64,000 nt of DNA. It comes from Emiliania huxleyi CCMP1516. Lineage: Eukaryota > Haptophyta > Isochrysidales > Noelaerhabdaceae. The DNA lies in the NCBI RefSeq assembly GCF_000372725.1, contig NW_005201113.1, forward strand, positions 192,218 to 256,217, given 5' to 3'. Below are positions 9,155 through 18,584 of this stretch, in pieces. The notes under the pieces were generated by a model that saw only the letters and a program-made list of their open reading frames with translations, was not told where the DNA came from and did no database searches. Every line of letters begins with the position of its first letter. Position 1 is the first letter of the stretch. Position numbers and translations under genes: made by a program.

Positions 9155-10885
9155 TCAAGGGCGATGCACGCACAGCACGACCTCACACAACGCGCTGCAC
9201 CGCGCGCACCGCGACCTCTCGGCGGTACCCTCCCAGCAGGACCGACAGAGCGCCGCGTGCTGGCACGGCAACGCCATCATTTGCGACTCTCTTTCACCGC
9301 ACTCGGCGCACCGCTTGGGAGCGCGCGCCGCCTCCGCCGCGGCCGAGACAGCTGCTTCAGCCTCCACCCGCGCTTTAGCCGCCTGCTCGCGCCGCGCGCG
9401 CCTCTCATCAGCGCGTCGGCGCCCCTCGAGCTCTGCGTCGCGCCCGAGGTCGCGCTTTTCCGACGCGGTCCGCCGTCGGTGGGCGCGTGAGCCCTCCCCA
9501 GACTGGAAGTGGCCAATGGAGCGGCAATCCCAATAGTAGTTGTTGTAGTTGGTGCAGTCGCCACGGAAGCCGCCGCTTGGCCCCCCAAGCTGGCTAGAGG
9601 ACCCGTCCAGCTTCGAGCGGAGGGTGCGCGCGTATTTGCGGCTGACGGGCGAGAGCTGCACGTCGGCGGCGTCGAAGCCCATCCACGTCCGCCACCGCCG
9701 CTCGCAGCCGAGCGGACCTGGCGCTTTGGCTAGAACGTCCGCCATCGTCGCTGTCGCGGAACGTAGCAACGTTCGGACGGAGCGTCGGAACTCGTGCCAG
9801 CAGCGCATCCGCCTCTCGTGCTCTTCCCACTCCCGCCGCGCCGCCGCCTCGGCTGCCTTGACGGCGAAGCGGCCGCCGGCGCGGTCAGACCGTCCCCAGG
9901 GCCTCTCGGGGCCACCCCTTCCCTCCCACCCTACGCCGCCGCCACCGCCGCTCGCGTGCGCCTCGCGCGTCAGCCGGCGGAGCTCACGGCGGCGCGTGAG
10001 CTTGGGGGACGGGCGGCTGGATCGGGGCTCCGGCTCCGGCTCGAGCGAGGGCACGCTCAGGCGGCCGTCGAGCAGGCAAACGTCCACAGCGTGGCTCGAT
10101 CCGACGAGGAGATGGACTCCCTCCCCTGGTGTGCGGCAGAGCGCGCAAGTGCTCGAGTGCCGCGCCCAGCCGGCGTGGCAGCGCGCGCACATCGCGAGAT
10201 GGCCGCACGGCTCCATGATGACGGTCGCGACCGACTCGGAGCAGATCACGCACACGCCGAGCCGCTCCTCGAGCGCCTCTTGGCAGCCGCGGTCGAGGCA
10301 GCGCGAAGAGGAGGAGGAGTTGCCAAAGGGCGGAGCCGGGAAGTGGACCAGCCATGGGCGCCGCTCCTCCCTCTGCAGCATCCGAGCGATGGCCTCGTCG
10401 CTCCGCGTCTCGCCGCCGTTGCCCTCGCTGGGCCACGCGAGGCTCTCGGGTGTGTGCGATGCGGTGATCTCGTCGCCAACGATGGTCCATGCCGTCTCGG
10501 TGGCACTCACGACCGACCACTCTGAGCGGATATCGTCGGCGCTGAGCAGCTCGTCGCACTCGCTCGGGAGGCTCGAAAGGCTAAGGTGGAGGAGAGACCC
10601 GTCGGCAGGAGGAGCGGTCTTAAGAGCGGCGTTCCGCTGACTGCGAGCCTTGCGCCGTGCAGAACCATTGGAATTTCGGCGCTCTTCACCTTTCCAATCC
10701 TCCTCCCAAGCTTCTGAGCACTCCTCGCCGTCGCTCACACCTGAAAGAGCCCAACGCCGCAGCTTGCGGTGGGTCGTGCCTGAAGGCTGCAGCACGCGGG
10801 TTTCGTAACTGCCATGTGTGTATGAGAGCTCCTTGGAACGACACGCCTGGCGGACTCCTCGCCGGCTGTTGTGGGAGCGGCCCAT
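9155..10885 (-). CDS. Protein with two C3HC4 RING fingers (putative ubiquitin ligase)
   Basis: 576 residues in one exon, ATG at 10885. RING 1 (about residues 227-265) reads CVICSESVATVIMEPCGH, then CARCHAGWARHSSTCALC. RING 2, at the very C-terminus (about 530-565), reads CAECGERESQMMALPCQH, then CRSCWEGTAERSRCARC. Both keep all eight C3HC4 ligands and resemble the C-terminal RINGs of MUL1/IAP-type ligases. Between them is a basic, Glu/Arg-rich, probably helical region with FRRSVRTLLRS and WRTWMGFD. No membrane segment. A role as an E3 is inferred from the RING fold. Two RINGs at this spacing in one protein are uncommon. Confidence 0.85.
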   Translation of the reverse strand: MGRSHNSRRGVRQACRSKELSYTHGSYETRVLQPSGTTHRKLRRWALSGVSDGEECSEAWEEDWKGEERRNSNGSARRKARSQRNAALKTAPPADGSLLHLSLSSLPSECDELLSADDIRSEWSVVSATETAWTIVGDEITASHTPESLAWPSEGNGGETRSDEAIARMLQREERRPWLVHFPAPPFGNSSSSSRCLDRGCQEALEERLGVCVICSESVATVIMEPCGHLAMCARCHAGWARHSSTCALCRTPGEGVHLLVGSSHAVDVCLLDGRLSVPSLEPEPEPRSSRPSPKLTRRRELRRLTREAHASGGGGGVGWEGRGGPERPWGRSDRAGGRFAVKAAEAAARREWEEHERRMRCWHEFRRSVRTLLRSATATMADVLAKAPGPLGCERRWRTWMGFDAADVQLSPVSRKYARTLRSKLDGSSSQLGGPSGGFRGDCTNYNNYYWDCRSIGHFQSGEGSRAHRRRTASEKRDLGRDAELEGRRRADERRARREQAAKARVEAEAAVSAAAEAARAPKRCAECGERESQMMALPCQHAALCRSCWEGTAERSRCARCSALCEVVLCVHRP

Positions 10886-11101
10886 GGGCCCTGGTTGTCT
10901 GCGTTCCTGTCCTGGCCCTGTCCGACGGTTTCGTGGACGGCGTGTAAGTAGGACTCGTACGGAAATAAATAAAAACGGACATCTCTCTACTGTGAGATGG
11001 GTAAAAAGGAACAGGCCCCCGCCCTTGCGATCTTTCTGCAGGGTTCTTTGTGGGTGTGGTCGGCGACTAGCCGGGGTCGTCCTCCCGATGGGGGACTAGC
11101 A

Positions 11102-12091
11102 CTAGCCGTCTTCCACATGGTCCCTCGGGTCCCTGCTGCTCCTAATCTCTTCGTACATCCTCCTGCTGATCTCCGCAAAGTCCTGCTCCCTCCCTCGTCT
11201 CGCCCCGCGCGTCTGCTCCGCCTCACCGTCTTCTGCCCTGCGTCGTCTGGCGACGGGTCCTCCATATTCGGTCGAGGTCGCCGCCCTCCTCGTGCCTCTT
11301 CCCAACGTTCCCTCGGCGGCCGATGCCGTCTGCTCCGGCTCCCCAGTCCCCGGCTCTGCCCTGCTCTCGTCTGCGCTAGTTTCTGCTTCGTCCTCACCGG
11401 CGTCTCTCCTCTTCCTTCTCCCCTTCTTGTATGCTTTGCACATCGCGTCGATTCCTTTTCGCGTGAGCACCAGCCTGAAGCCCGCCCAGCAGCTGAACCG
11501 CTCCCTAAGTCGAAGGAGCATCATCAGTCTCACCCACTTCGCTCGCTGCCCACTGTCTCCGCTCCCTCCCGCTTGAGCTGCCGTCGCGGCCCTCGTTCGT
11601 CCCACTGGCTGTTGGCCCGTCCCTGCGTTGCCTGCGTTATCCCTCCTCCTCCGCGACTCCCTCAAGGCCGGCCGAGCCTCTTTCCACCCAGTGAAGAGCT
11701 TCCTCAGCCACTCAATGTGTTCCTCTCTCTTCATTATGCGCGCCGTAGCCTCATCATTGAGCTGGATCCACCTCTGCACCGCTCCCGTCGCCGCCTCGGC
11801 CACGATTTGCAGGTTCCTCTTGACCCCGGCGCCAAGGTCCCTCCGGCTCTTCTCCGAGAGGTCATCTACCAGCGCCGGCAACACCCCCCCGACGGCTGGG
11901 GCTAGTGCATCGTACCCGTCCTCATCCAGCACCCTATAGCGTGAGCCCTTCAGCGCAGCGACATGCGCTATCCTCAGCGTCTTCAGCGTATCCTTGGAGT
12001 CGAGTGCCGCCTGGGCTACTTTGCTGATCGCCGTCCCCATCTGCGCTCGCGCTACTCTGAGGAACCATCTGGCCTGCTCCCTATTCCCCAT
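11102..12091 (-). CDS. Basic protein of unknown function, 5' part shared with a dispersed repeat
   Basis: 329 residues, ATG at 12091. The N-terminal 85 residues (GNREQARWFLRVARAQMGTA and on) lie in a segment of about 253 bp that recurs at 59989-60241 with only a few differences. The middle is helical with Trp/Arg clusters (EHIEWLRKLFTGWKEARPAL; FSCWAGFRLVLTRK). The C-terminal third is very hydrophilic and charged, and ends DPRDHVEDG. No domain recognised. Sharing with a repeat suggests a gene carried by or captured into a mobile or multicopy element. Confidence 0.5.
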   Translation of the reverse strand: MGNREQARWFLRVARAQMGTAISKVAQAALDSKDTLKTLRIAHVAALKGSRYRVLDEDGYDALAPAVGGVLPALVDDLSEKSRRDLGAGVKRNLQIVAEAATGAVQRWIQLNDEATARIMKREEHIEWLRKLFTGWKEARPALRESRRRRDNAGNAGTGQQPVGRTRAATAAQAGGSGDSGQRAKWVRLMMLLRLRERFSCWAGFRLVLTRKGIDAMCKAYKKGRRKRRDAGEDEAETSADESRAEPGTGEPEQTASAAEGTLGRGTRRAATSTEYGGPVARRRRAEDGEAEQTRGARRGREQDFAEISRRMYEEIRSSRDPRDHVEDG

Positions 12092-12593
12092 GGACTCGTA
12101 CGGAAAAGTCCGCCGACTAAATGATTTTCCACGACCGCACGGAAACGCAGGGCCCCCCCCCCCCCCCCCCGACCGAGCTGCGAAACAGCGGCGTCCACAC
12201 CGGCCGCCGCTCGAGAACCAAAACTTTCTTCGGCGCTGCGCGCCGCGTTCAACCCGATGACCAGTCCGGCTCTACAGCACGTGTGTAGCCGAGAGCAGTT
12301 GTGAAAGTGTGCGGTGTGTGTGTGCGCGACTGTGAGGGACGTGCAAACGTTGCATTTACGTAGACGGCGGGTACGGATTCATTTTGATATCGTAGAGCCG
12401 AACTCCGCGGGGGCGAGGGTGGAAGCGCACACTGAACACACTCTCGAGAGAGCGGAGTGGTGTGGCAGCCTCGCTATAGCGGGGGCGTTGCAGGGAGCCA
12501 GCGTTGAGCGTCCTTCTTTTGCTTGCTGAAGCGTCGTACGCGAGTGAGTTCGCCGCGCCGTATCTGCCTCTCTGGCACTGGGCCATGAATCAC

Positions 12594-14048
12594 TCACTCC
12601 CGCGACCACACCTCGATCTTCTTGGGCAGCAGCTGGTTCGACAGGTCCTCTCCGTGGCCTAGGCAGCGGTGGCCGCCCTGGCCCCAGGCAAAGACAGCGC
12701 CGTTGGCAGTGATGGCGAGGCCGTGGCTGCGTCCAGCCGACACAACGACGACTTGATGGCCAGCAAAGGCTTCGATCTTCCTGGGCAGCAGCTGCCACAG
12801 CTGGTCGCCGTGGCCCAGCTTGCCAAAGGCTCCACCGCCCCAGCTCCAAGCGGCGCCATCGGCGGTAAGGGCGAGGCTGTGGCGGGCTCCTGCCGACACA
12901 GCGACGACGCGCCGCCCAGCAAAGGCCTCGATCTTCTTCGGCAGCAGCTGCGTCTCCTCGTCGCCGTGGCCCAACCGGCCAGAGTATCCCCAGCCCCAGC
13001 TCCAGACGGCGCCGTCGGCGGTGATGGCGAAGCTGTGGTCGCGTCCAGCCGAGACAGCGACGACGCGCTGACTCGCCAAGGCCTCAACCTTCTTTGTCAG
13101 CAGCTGGTCCTGCGTGTCGCCGTGGCCCAGCCGGCCGTAGTCTCCCCAGCCCCAGCTCCAGACGGCACCGTCGGCGGTGACGGCGAGGCTGTGGTATGCT
13201 CCAGCCGACACGGCGACGACGCGCCGCCCAGCGAAGGCCTCGACCTTCTTGGGCAGCAGCTGGTTCTGCTCGTCGCCGTGGCCCAGCTTGCCCCAGTCTC
13301 CATCGCCCCAGCTCCAGACGGCACCGTCGGCGGTGATTGCGAGGCTGTGGCCATCTCCAGCCGACACAGCAACGACGCGCCGCCCAGCGAAGGCCTCGAC
13401 CTTCTTGGGCAGCAGCTGGTCCTGCGCGTCGCCGTGGCCCAGCTGGCCCCAATTTCCAGCACCCCAGCTCCAGACAGCGCCGTCGGCGGCGAGGGCGAGG
13501 CTGTGGCCATCTCCGGCCGACACGCTCACGGCGCGCTCGTCACCCAGCGTTGACGGGAGGCGGGTCGGCGTGTTGAGCTGCGTCCTTCCCTCGCCGTGGC
13601 CGAGAAGGCCTGGAAACTCCTCGTCCTCCTCCTCCTCCTCCCCCTCCGTTGCCACTGACCCGCACGACGAGAGCCGCCCCTTGCCGTCGATGAACACGCT
13701 GTGCCATTCGCCTGCTGCCGCCCTCGCCGGTGGGTTGGACTCGTGCAGCAACGCCGAATAGCACAGCCAGCGCACGGCGCAGGTCTCGTCCTCGGGCTGC
13801 GCCGGCAGCTCGAAGCCGCGCTCTTGCGCCCACAAGCGGATGCCCTGCTCCGCGAGCGAGGCGTGAAAGAGCAGGGAGACGGCCGCGACGCGAGCGATGT
13901 CGGCGGGGCTGTCGCAGCGAGAGAGGGCGCGCTCGACGAGCTCCCTGGGGAGATCGAGCAAGCGGACGGGCGGCGGCGCGACTGGCGAGGGCGCGGCGGT
14001 GGCGGCGGAGGCGAGGCGGCGCGAGCTGCGGCGCGGCGGGGTGGACAT
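12594..14048 (-). CDS. F-box protein with RCC1 repeats
   Basis: 484 residues, one exon, ATG at 14048, directly preceded by GAATTCTTTTCTTCGCG. Residues about 30-70 (LLDLPRELVERALSRCDSPA, then ARVAAVSLLFHASL) form an F-box-like motif that would bind SKP1 of an SCF ubiquitin ligase. After an acidic loop (about 150-160, EEEEEEDEE) come six RCC1 repeats of about 52 residues, each with VVAVSAG-x-x-HSLA-x-TADGAVWSWG and LGHGD-x-x-QLLPKK. They would fold into a seven-bladed propeller or a near equivalent that recognises substrates. The repeats are very alike at DNA level, a sign of recent expansion. Fragments of the same repeat occur at 14588 and 41476. Confidence 0.9.
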   Translation of the reverse strand: MSTPPRRSSRRLASAATAAPSPVAPPPVRLLDLPRELVERALSRCDSPADIARVAAVSLLFHASLAEQGIRLWAQERGFELPAQPEDETCAVRWLCYSALLHESNPPARAAAGEWHSVFIDGKGRLSSCGSVATEGEEEEEDEEFPGLLGHGEGRTQLNTPTRLPSTLGDERAVSVSAGDGHSLALAADGAVWSWGAGNWGQLGHGDAQDQLLPKKVEAFAGRRVVAVSAGDGHSLAITADGAVWSWGDGDWGKLGHGDEQNQLLPKKVEAFAGRRVVAVSAGAYHSLAVTADGAVWSWGWGDYGRLGHGDTQDQLLTKKVEALASQRVVAVSAGRDHSFAITADGAVWSWGWGYSGRLGHGDEETQLLPKKIEAFAGRRVVAVSAGARHSLALTADGAAWSWGGGAFGKLGHGDQLWQLLPRKIEAFAGHQVVVVSAGRSHGLAITANGAVFAWGQGGHRCLGHGEDLSNQLLPKKIEVWSRE

Positions 14049-14275
14049 CGCGAAGAAAAGAATTCACTCGCCGCAATAAACACACTTGGTTTTTCTGAGG
14101 GGCCAGGATATGCAGCAAGGAGGGCGGAGCTGCGCCGAAAGGCGAAAGAAGCCGAGAGAACAAGGGAACGGCAGGCGGCGGCGGCGCAGGACGAGGCGGA
14201 AGAGAATGACGCGACGGAGGAAGTGACAAGGGAGAGAACGACGAGAATGGGACGGCCGCGAGGTGGCATGAAGGT

Positions 14276-14330
14276 TGCAGCGAGAATCGGCGAGAGACTG
14301 CGAAAAGAGATAGGAAGAGGCAGACTCCCT
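14276..14330. repeat. About 50-bp dispersed repeat, copy 1
   Basis: GCGAGAATCGGCGAG, then GACTGCGAA, GAGATAG and GAGGCAGAC recur in order at 59586-59640 (same strand). A shorter match, GCGAGAATCGGCGAG, is at 37608. Confidence 0.7.
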
Positions 14331-14365
14331 AGGGTGGGCGACGGCTAGCGCATCACACTCCTCTC

Positions 14366-14475
14366 CTTAAAATCCCTGTGTGGTGGCGGCGTGCCGTCCT
14401 CCCATCCCTCCCTTGGGTTGTCTGTTTTCTTTCTTTCTTTCTTTGGTTTTTCTGTTTTCTTTCTTTCTTTCTTTC
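14366..14475 (+). repeat. SINE-like dispersed repeat with CTTT tail, copy 1
   Basis: Begins TTAAAATCCCTGTGT, continues GCGTGCCGTC and ends in a CTTT microsatellite after CCCTTGGGTTGTCTG. The first half recurs at 18399-18452. The second half recurs at 58830-58880 and, inverted, at 27020-27060. A short sequence with a simple-repeat tail fits a SINE, but no tRNA-like promoter boxes were identified. Confidence 0.5.
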
Positions 14476-14587
14476 GTAACACACACACTCATCAGTAACC
14501 AGCCTCCGGCGGGGCCCCCTCTCCGAGAGCGCAGCGCAGACAGACTGACTACTATGTCTAGACAGAGGCTCAAGATGACTCAAGCGC

Positions 14588-14791
14588 CAGCTGCTGCCGA
14601 AGAAGGTCAAGGCCTTGGCTGGGCAGAAAGCCGTCGCTGTGTGGGCGGGATCATGGCACAGCATTGCCCTCACCGCCGACGGCGCCGTTTTCACGTGGGG
14701 CAAGGGCGAAGACGCCTGCCTAGGCCACGGAGAGGACCTGTCGAACCAGCTGCTGCCCAAGAAGATCGAGGCGTGGGCGCCGGGGCAGTGA
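14588..14791 (+). pseudogene. RCC1-repeat C-terminal fragment
   Basis: Reads QLLPKKVKALAGQKAVAVWA, SWHSIALTADGAVFTWGKG, LGHGEDLSNQLLPKKIEAWA and stop. It matches the last one and a half repeats of the gene at 12594-14048 and ends almost the same way. No start or F-box. It lies head-to-head with that gene, 540 bp away. Confidence 0.75.
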
Positions 14792-15039
14792 TGAGAAGTG
14801 CGAAAGGGTGCAAGGCTCTCTGTTGCCGCGTCGCCCACGTGCCTATTCGCCACCTGCGAACGTAATAGATGATCGTAACACGTGTATTCCAAAAAAGGGT
14901 TCGTACGCGCTTCTTATTATTCTAATCGTGCGTGCGCGCAGGGCTCGTCTTTGCTTTCTTCTACGAAAGCGCTGGGGGCGTCACTGTGAAGGCTGCTGCC
15001 AGGACGGCTTCGATCCAATAATCAGACACGTCTGCAGTC

Positions 15040-15387
15040 GGTGCTCCTGCACAGAGTGCATTGGGGCGCACAGGCTGCGGTACAAAAACGGTGGCAGCGA
15101 GAAGGTGGACACCGGCTTTGTGACGTTTATGCGGCGGAGCTGCAGGAGAGAGAGAAGATAACCCACGCAAGAAGGGCCGGACGAGCCGGGCACTGCTCAC
15201 AGCACGCGTCTGCTCTCAGGCGCACGAGCACATGTTCGACAGAGAGAGTGGGGGCGAGCATCCAGCCATGGGCGTGACGGAGGCGCTCGAGAAGGTCGCT
15301 GGCTTCAAACCCGCCTATCCGACCTTCGACGCCGCAAGCGATGTCATGAATATCACGATCACAGGGCACAGTCTTGGGGGGTCGCAG
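15040..15387 (+). pseudogene. Class 3 lipase-like exons (partial gene or relic)
   Basis: The best exon is 15220-15387 between a TCTCAG acceptor and a CAG|GTGCAG donor. It ends MNITITGHSLGGSQ, the nucleophile elbow (GHSLG) of class 3 lipases. Upstream, near 15095-15130, SEKVDTGFVTFM resembles the H-x-GF block that precedes it in this family. No exons with the catalytic Asp and His were found downstream, because another gene begins within about 120 bp. Triacylglycerol lipase activity is a family property, not shown here. Confidence 0.5.
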
Positions 15388-15508
15388 GTGCAGATGCTGT
15401 GCCTACGAGTGTTGCATCCAGGCACGCCCCACGATCGCGGCGATCTTACCTCGAGACGAGTGTGAAAACGCCCTGCGCCAAAACGCAGCGCGGGAAGCTG
15501 CTCAGCAC

Positions 15509-17635
15509 ATGCCTACGAGTGAGGCCCACTGGATCGCCCTCCTCGACGGCGTCTTCGGCGACGACGACATTCTCAACATCATATTCAGCACCCTCAAACC
15601 GCTGAGCGACAAGCCTCGTGCCAGTCAAACCTGTAAACGGTTCTGTGCGCAGTTGAGCGAGCCGCAGTACAACACAAGGCGGAACTGGCTTATCAGCCGT
15701 ACCTGCTATACGCAAAGCTTCAACGCAAGTCTGCTGCGTGCTCCATGCTGGTGTGCGTGTGGCTGCCTTCGCGTTGCGTCCGCAGACGGCAGCAGCAAAA
15801 TCTGGCTGCAGGGAAGGTGCGCGCATTTTCAGCGCCTGCTGTCTCTTGTCAAGCAGACTCCAGGCCGCTCGTACGACAGGGAAACCCACGCATGGTCAGT
15901 GGCGACGGAACACCTTCGCTCGCTCCTCGATCGAGTGTACCGCAGCGAGCCCGACGCACTGTTGCCCGGAGTTCGCGAGGCGCTCGCGAGGCTGCAGGCG
16001 CCTGGTCCGCCTGTGCCGACCGGCGCGGCTGCGAGCGGCAACGACCCTGTTCGCGACTACTCGCGTTTCGGCGGCCCTTCGACGGTGCCCACGCGTCGTG
16101 CCGCGCTGATGCTGAGGGAGGTGGCCATGCGGGGCGAGGAGCAGCGACTCCGCGGGCTGTCGCCGGCTTATTTTGCGCGCCAGCAGCAGCTGCAGCAGCT
16201 GCGAGAGGCAGTGCGTGTCGGATCTGACATTCTGACGCGCAAGAGCGCTTCTCCAGACGAGTCAAGCAGGCTGACTGAAACAGCACAGGCCGTCCACGAT
16301 CTTCACGAGGCGATTGAGGCGGTGCGTCCGCCACTTTCCGGCGCGATGAAGCCAGACGACGAGAAGAAGATGTCCAAGGCTCGCGCGCTCGAAGAGGAGC
16401 TGAAAGCCGAGCGTCTGCGCGCGGCCGATGCTGTGGCTGAGCGGCGGCGCGTCGAAGCCGTCGATCGCCTTCGAGCCGCAATGTGTCCTCGACTGGACGA
16501 CGAGCCTCTCGCCGAGAGGATGCATCTGCTCGAGGTGGCAATCAGCGAGGCCGAGGAAGAGGACGCTGCCGCGCAGGATGCTGCGCTGCTCGTCGAGGCA
16601 GCAGCGCGGCTCGATGCGCTACGTGAGGCGCGGGCGGAGGAGCTGCGAAAGGAGGCCGAGGCAAACGCGGCGGCAAGAGCGGCGGCCAGAAAGGCGGCGG
16701 CCATCGCCCAGCTTCGAGCCGTGCTCGCGGAGAGTGTCGACGGGCCTGTCGATCGCCGGCTGCGTCGGCTGGAGGCGGCGCTGTGCGAGGTGAAGGCGTC
16801 CGGCGTGATCGAGCTGTGGACTCCATCCGGCGTGATCGTGCACGTGGACGGCGAGCCCCAAGTCGAGCACGAGTTGCTCGAGGAGGCAGCTCGCCTCGAA
16901 ACAGCGCTTGCGCACGAGCGACAGGAGGAGCAGGCTCGCGCGGCAGCGGCGGCGGAGGCGGCCAGACAGGCGGCGGCGGAGGCGCGTGCAGCGTCCAGAA
17001 AGAAGGCCGCCATCGAGCGGTTGAGCGAGGCGGTCGACAGAGCAGACGAGGCGGTCGACAGCGCGGACGAGAACGAGCACGAGGGAGATCTTGAGGACGT
17101 GCTCACGCTCAAGGACGTGCTGGAGGAGCTGCAGACGGCGCTGTGCGAGGCGAAAAACGCCGGCGTGACGCCTGATGTGCCGGTGCACAACAGCACGGGA
17201 GGGGACGGACTGCTTGCCGCGGCGCGTGAGCTGTTGGTCGCAGTGAAGGCGGCGCACTGGGCGCGGGCCATGCGGCTGCCACGGGACGAGTGCGCGGTGG
17301 CACTTTGCGAATGCAACCGACCGCACGAGATGGGAGAGCTCGGGTACCACGTGTGCCGCTTTTACGGCTTCTTCTCATGTCGAAGCTGCGGCAACGACTG
17401 GGAGAGCGGGCGCACACACGTCGATCTCGGCCGCAAGGTGCCGCTAGACTGCCGCCGCTGCCGTCGCGCGACCGAGCCGTTCAAGATGCAGCTGCTTCAG
17501 GATGCTGGCGGACACGGGGAGAGGGGCCGACATCCAGCGCATTTGTGCCACATGTGCAGGCGGCTCCAGCGCGAGCGCGGAGATCCGGATGCACGCTGTG
17601 ACGGGAGGCGGCTCGACGGTCTGTACAATGATTGA
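15509..17635 (+). CDS. F-box-like, coiled-coil and 3CxxC zinc-finger protein
   Basis: 708 residues from the ATG at 15509. Residues 10-50 (DILNIIFSTLKPLSDKPRAS, then CKRFCAQL) look like an F-box. Residues of about 250-560 are Ala/Glu/Arg-rich coiled coil in three imperfect copies of about 100 residues, each ending in an LEEL/LRRLE..LCE block. The C-terminus (about 610-690) has VCRFYGFFSCRSCGNDWESG, then LDCRRC and HLCHMCRRLQ: three CxxC pairs like the 3CxxC zinc finger known from ZAR1-type and odorant-receptor-chaperone-type proteins, which often bind RNA. The frame is open further upstream to 15374, overlapping the lipase relic, so the start could be earlier. Function unknown; an RNA-binding or adaptor role is inference. 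Confidence 0.8.
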   Translation: MPTSEAHWIALLDGVFGDDDILNIIFSTLKPLSDKPRASQTCKRFCAQLSEPQYNTRRNWLISRTCYTQSFNASLLRAPCWCACGCLRVASADGSSKIWLQGRCAHFQRLLSLVKQTPGRSYDRETHAWSVATEHLRSLLDRVYRSEPDALLPGVREALARLQAPGPPVPTGAAASGNDPVRDYSRFGGPSTVPTRRAALMLREVAMRGEEQRLRGLSPAYFARQQQLQQLREAVRVGSDILTRKSASPDESSRLTETAQAVHDLHEAIEAVRPPLSGAMKPDDEKKMSKARALEEELKAERLRAADAVAERRRVEAVDRLRAAMCPRLDDEPLAERMHLLEVAISEAEEEDAAAQDAALLVEAAARLDALREARAEELRKEAEANAAARAAARKAAAIAQLRAVLAESVDGPVDRRLRRLEAALCEVKASGVIELWTPSGVIVHVDGEPQVEHELLEEAARLETALAHERQEEQARAAAAAEAARQAAAEARAASRKKAAIERLSEAVDRADEAVDSADENEHEGDLEDVLTLKDVLEELQTALCEAKNAGVTPDVPVHNSTGGDGLLAAARELLVAVKAAHWARAMRLPRDECAVALCECNRPHEMGELGYHVCRFYGFFSCRSCGNDWESGRTHVDLGRKVPLDCRRCRRATEPFKMQLLQDAGGHGERGRHPAHLCHMCRRLQRERGDPDARCDGRRLDGLYND

Positions 17636-17716
17636 TTCTCATCATCCTGGAAGCAATTACAGCTGTTTGAGCTGTATCCAGTAACAAGCGGTACTACTGT
17701 GTATAGAAGCAAATAC

Positions 17717-17856
17717 CTTTCCAGGCTCCCGCCACAAAGCACCTCGCAAAATTCTGTCATCAAAGCTGCTGGGTTGTCGTAGAAAAAGACGGCGCCGAAA
17801 CTGGTGGCCATGGCAAGCACAAGCACAAAGATCCGGACGCACACCGATCCTGGCAT
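17717..17856 (-). pseudogene. MFSD1-like transporter exon (first membrane helix), orphan
   Basis: On the minus strand the ATG at 17856 opens MPGSVCVRIFVLVLAMATS, then FGAVFFYDNPAALMTEF and a donor at CTGGAAAG|GTATTT (17716). The FxYDNPAAL motif after a first hydrophobic helix is typical of MFSD1-type lysosomal dipeptide transporters. No further helices were found downstream on this strand, so this is a relic or a gene with unseen exons. Confidence 0.4.
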
Positions 17857-18580
17857 TTGAGACGCGCGGGCTCACTCGTGACGAACTTGGGCGATGAGGT
17901 CGGCATATGTCCACAGTGGACGCGCGTCTCGGGAGCATATGGATATGCGGCAGGCAAGGACGCGGGACGTGAGTAAGTCGGCGTCTACCCGCGGTTACAG
18001 TTGTATTACATCAGCAAATTTTGCGCATTGCGGTCCCACGCGGGAGGTACGATCTCGTGTTGGAGATATCTGTTCAGAATTTCACAACAAAAACCACCTT
18101 CAAGCCACACGATTCCCCGGCTAGTCATGCGGAGCGTCATGACTCATGTGCTGTCACACACCGGTGATCGGGTGCGTTTGGTTGTCTGTCTTCTTTCTTC
18201 TTTCTTCCCCCAGCTGCACGAGCAGGATCTCCGTGTTCTCCGCCCATCGGAGCTGGCCGACGACCCCGAGATACAACGTATCCATCCCGAGGTGCTGCAG
18301 CATCGCGCTATCTCGGTCGATCTCGGGCCCCGCGCTGCGCGATCTCGGGAACGGGATCTTGCACGTATCTTGCGCTATCTCGGAGCCCCGAGTGCGGCTT
18401 TAAAATCCCTGTGTAGTAGCGGTGTGCCGTCGTCCCAGGACCCTTGTTTTCTTTCTGGGCCAGTGCTCAGTGCGAGGATTTTTTAGAGTGTCCGTTTTAT
18501 TTTGCTCGTTTGGCGCGTGCTTCACCTAGGCAAACCCAACCCAGTCCCTTGGTAACTCTCAGAGAGACGAACCTCAACCG
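17857..18580. other. Intergenic region with SINE-like copy
   Basis: No supported gene. 18399-18452 repeats the TAAAATCCCTGTGT...TGCCGTC block seen at 14366. Words of the form CGAGATCTCGG/GATCTCGG cluster around 18300-18390, similar in style to 59180-59270. Confidence 0.5.
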
Positions 18581-18584
18581 CTGT

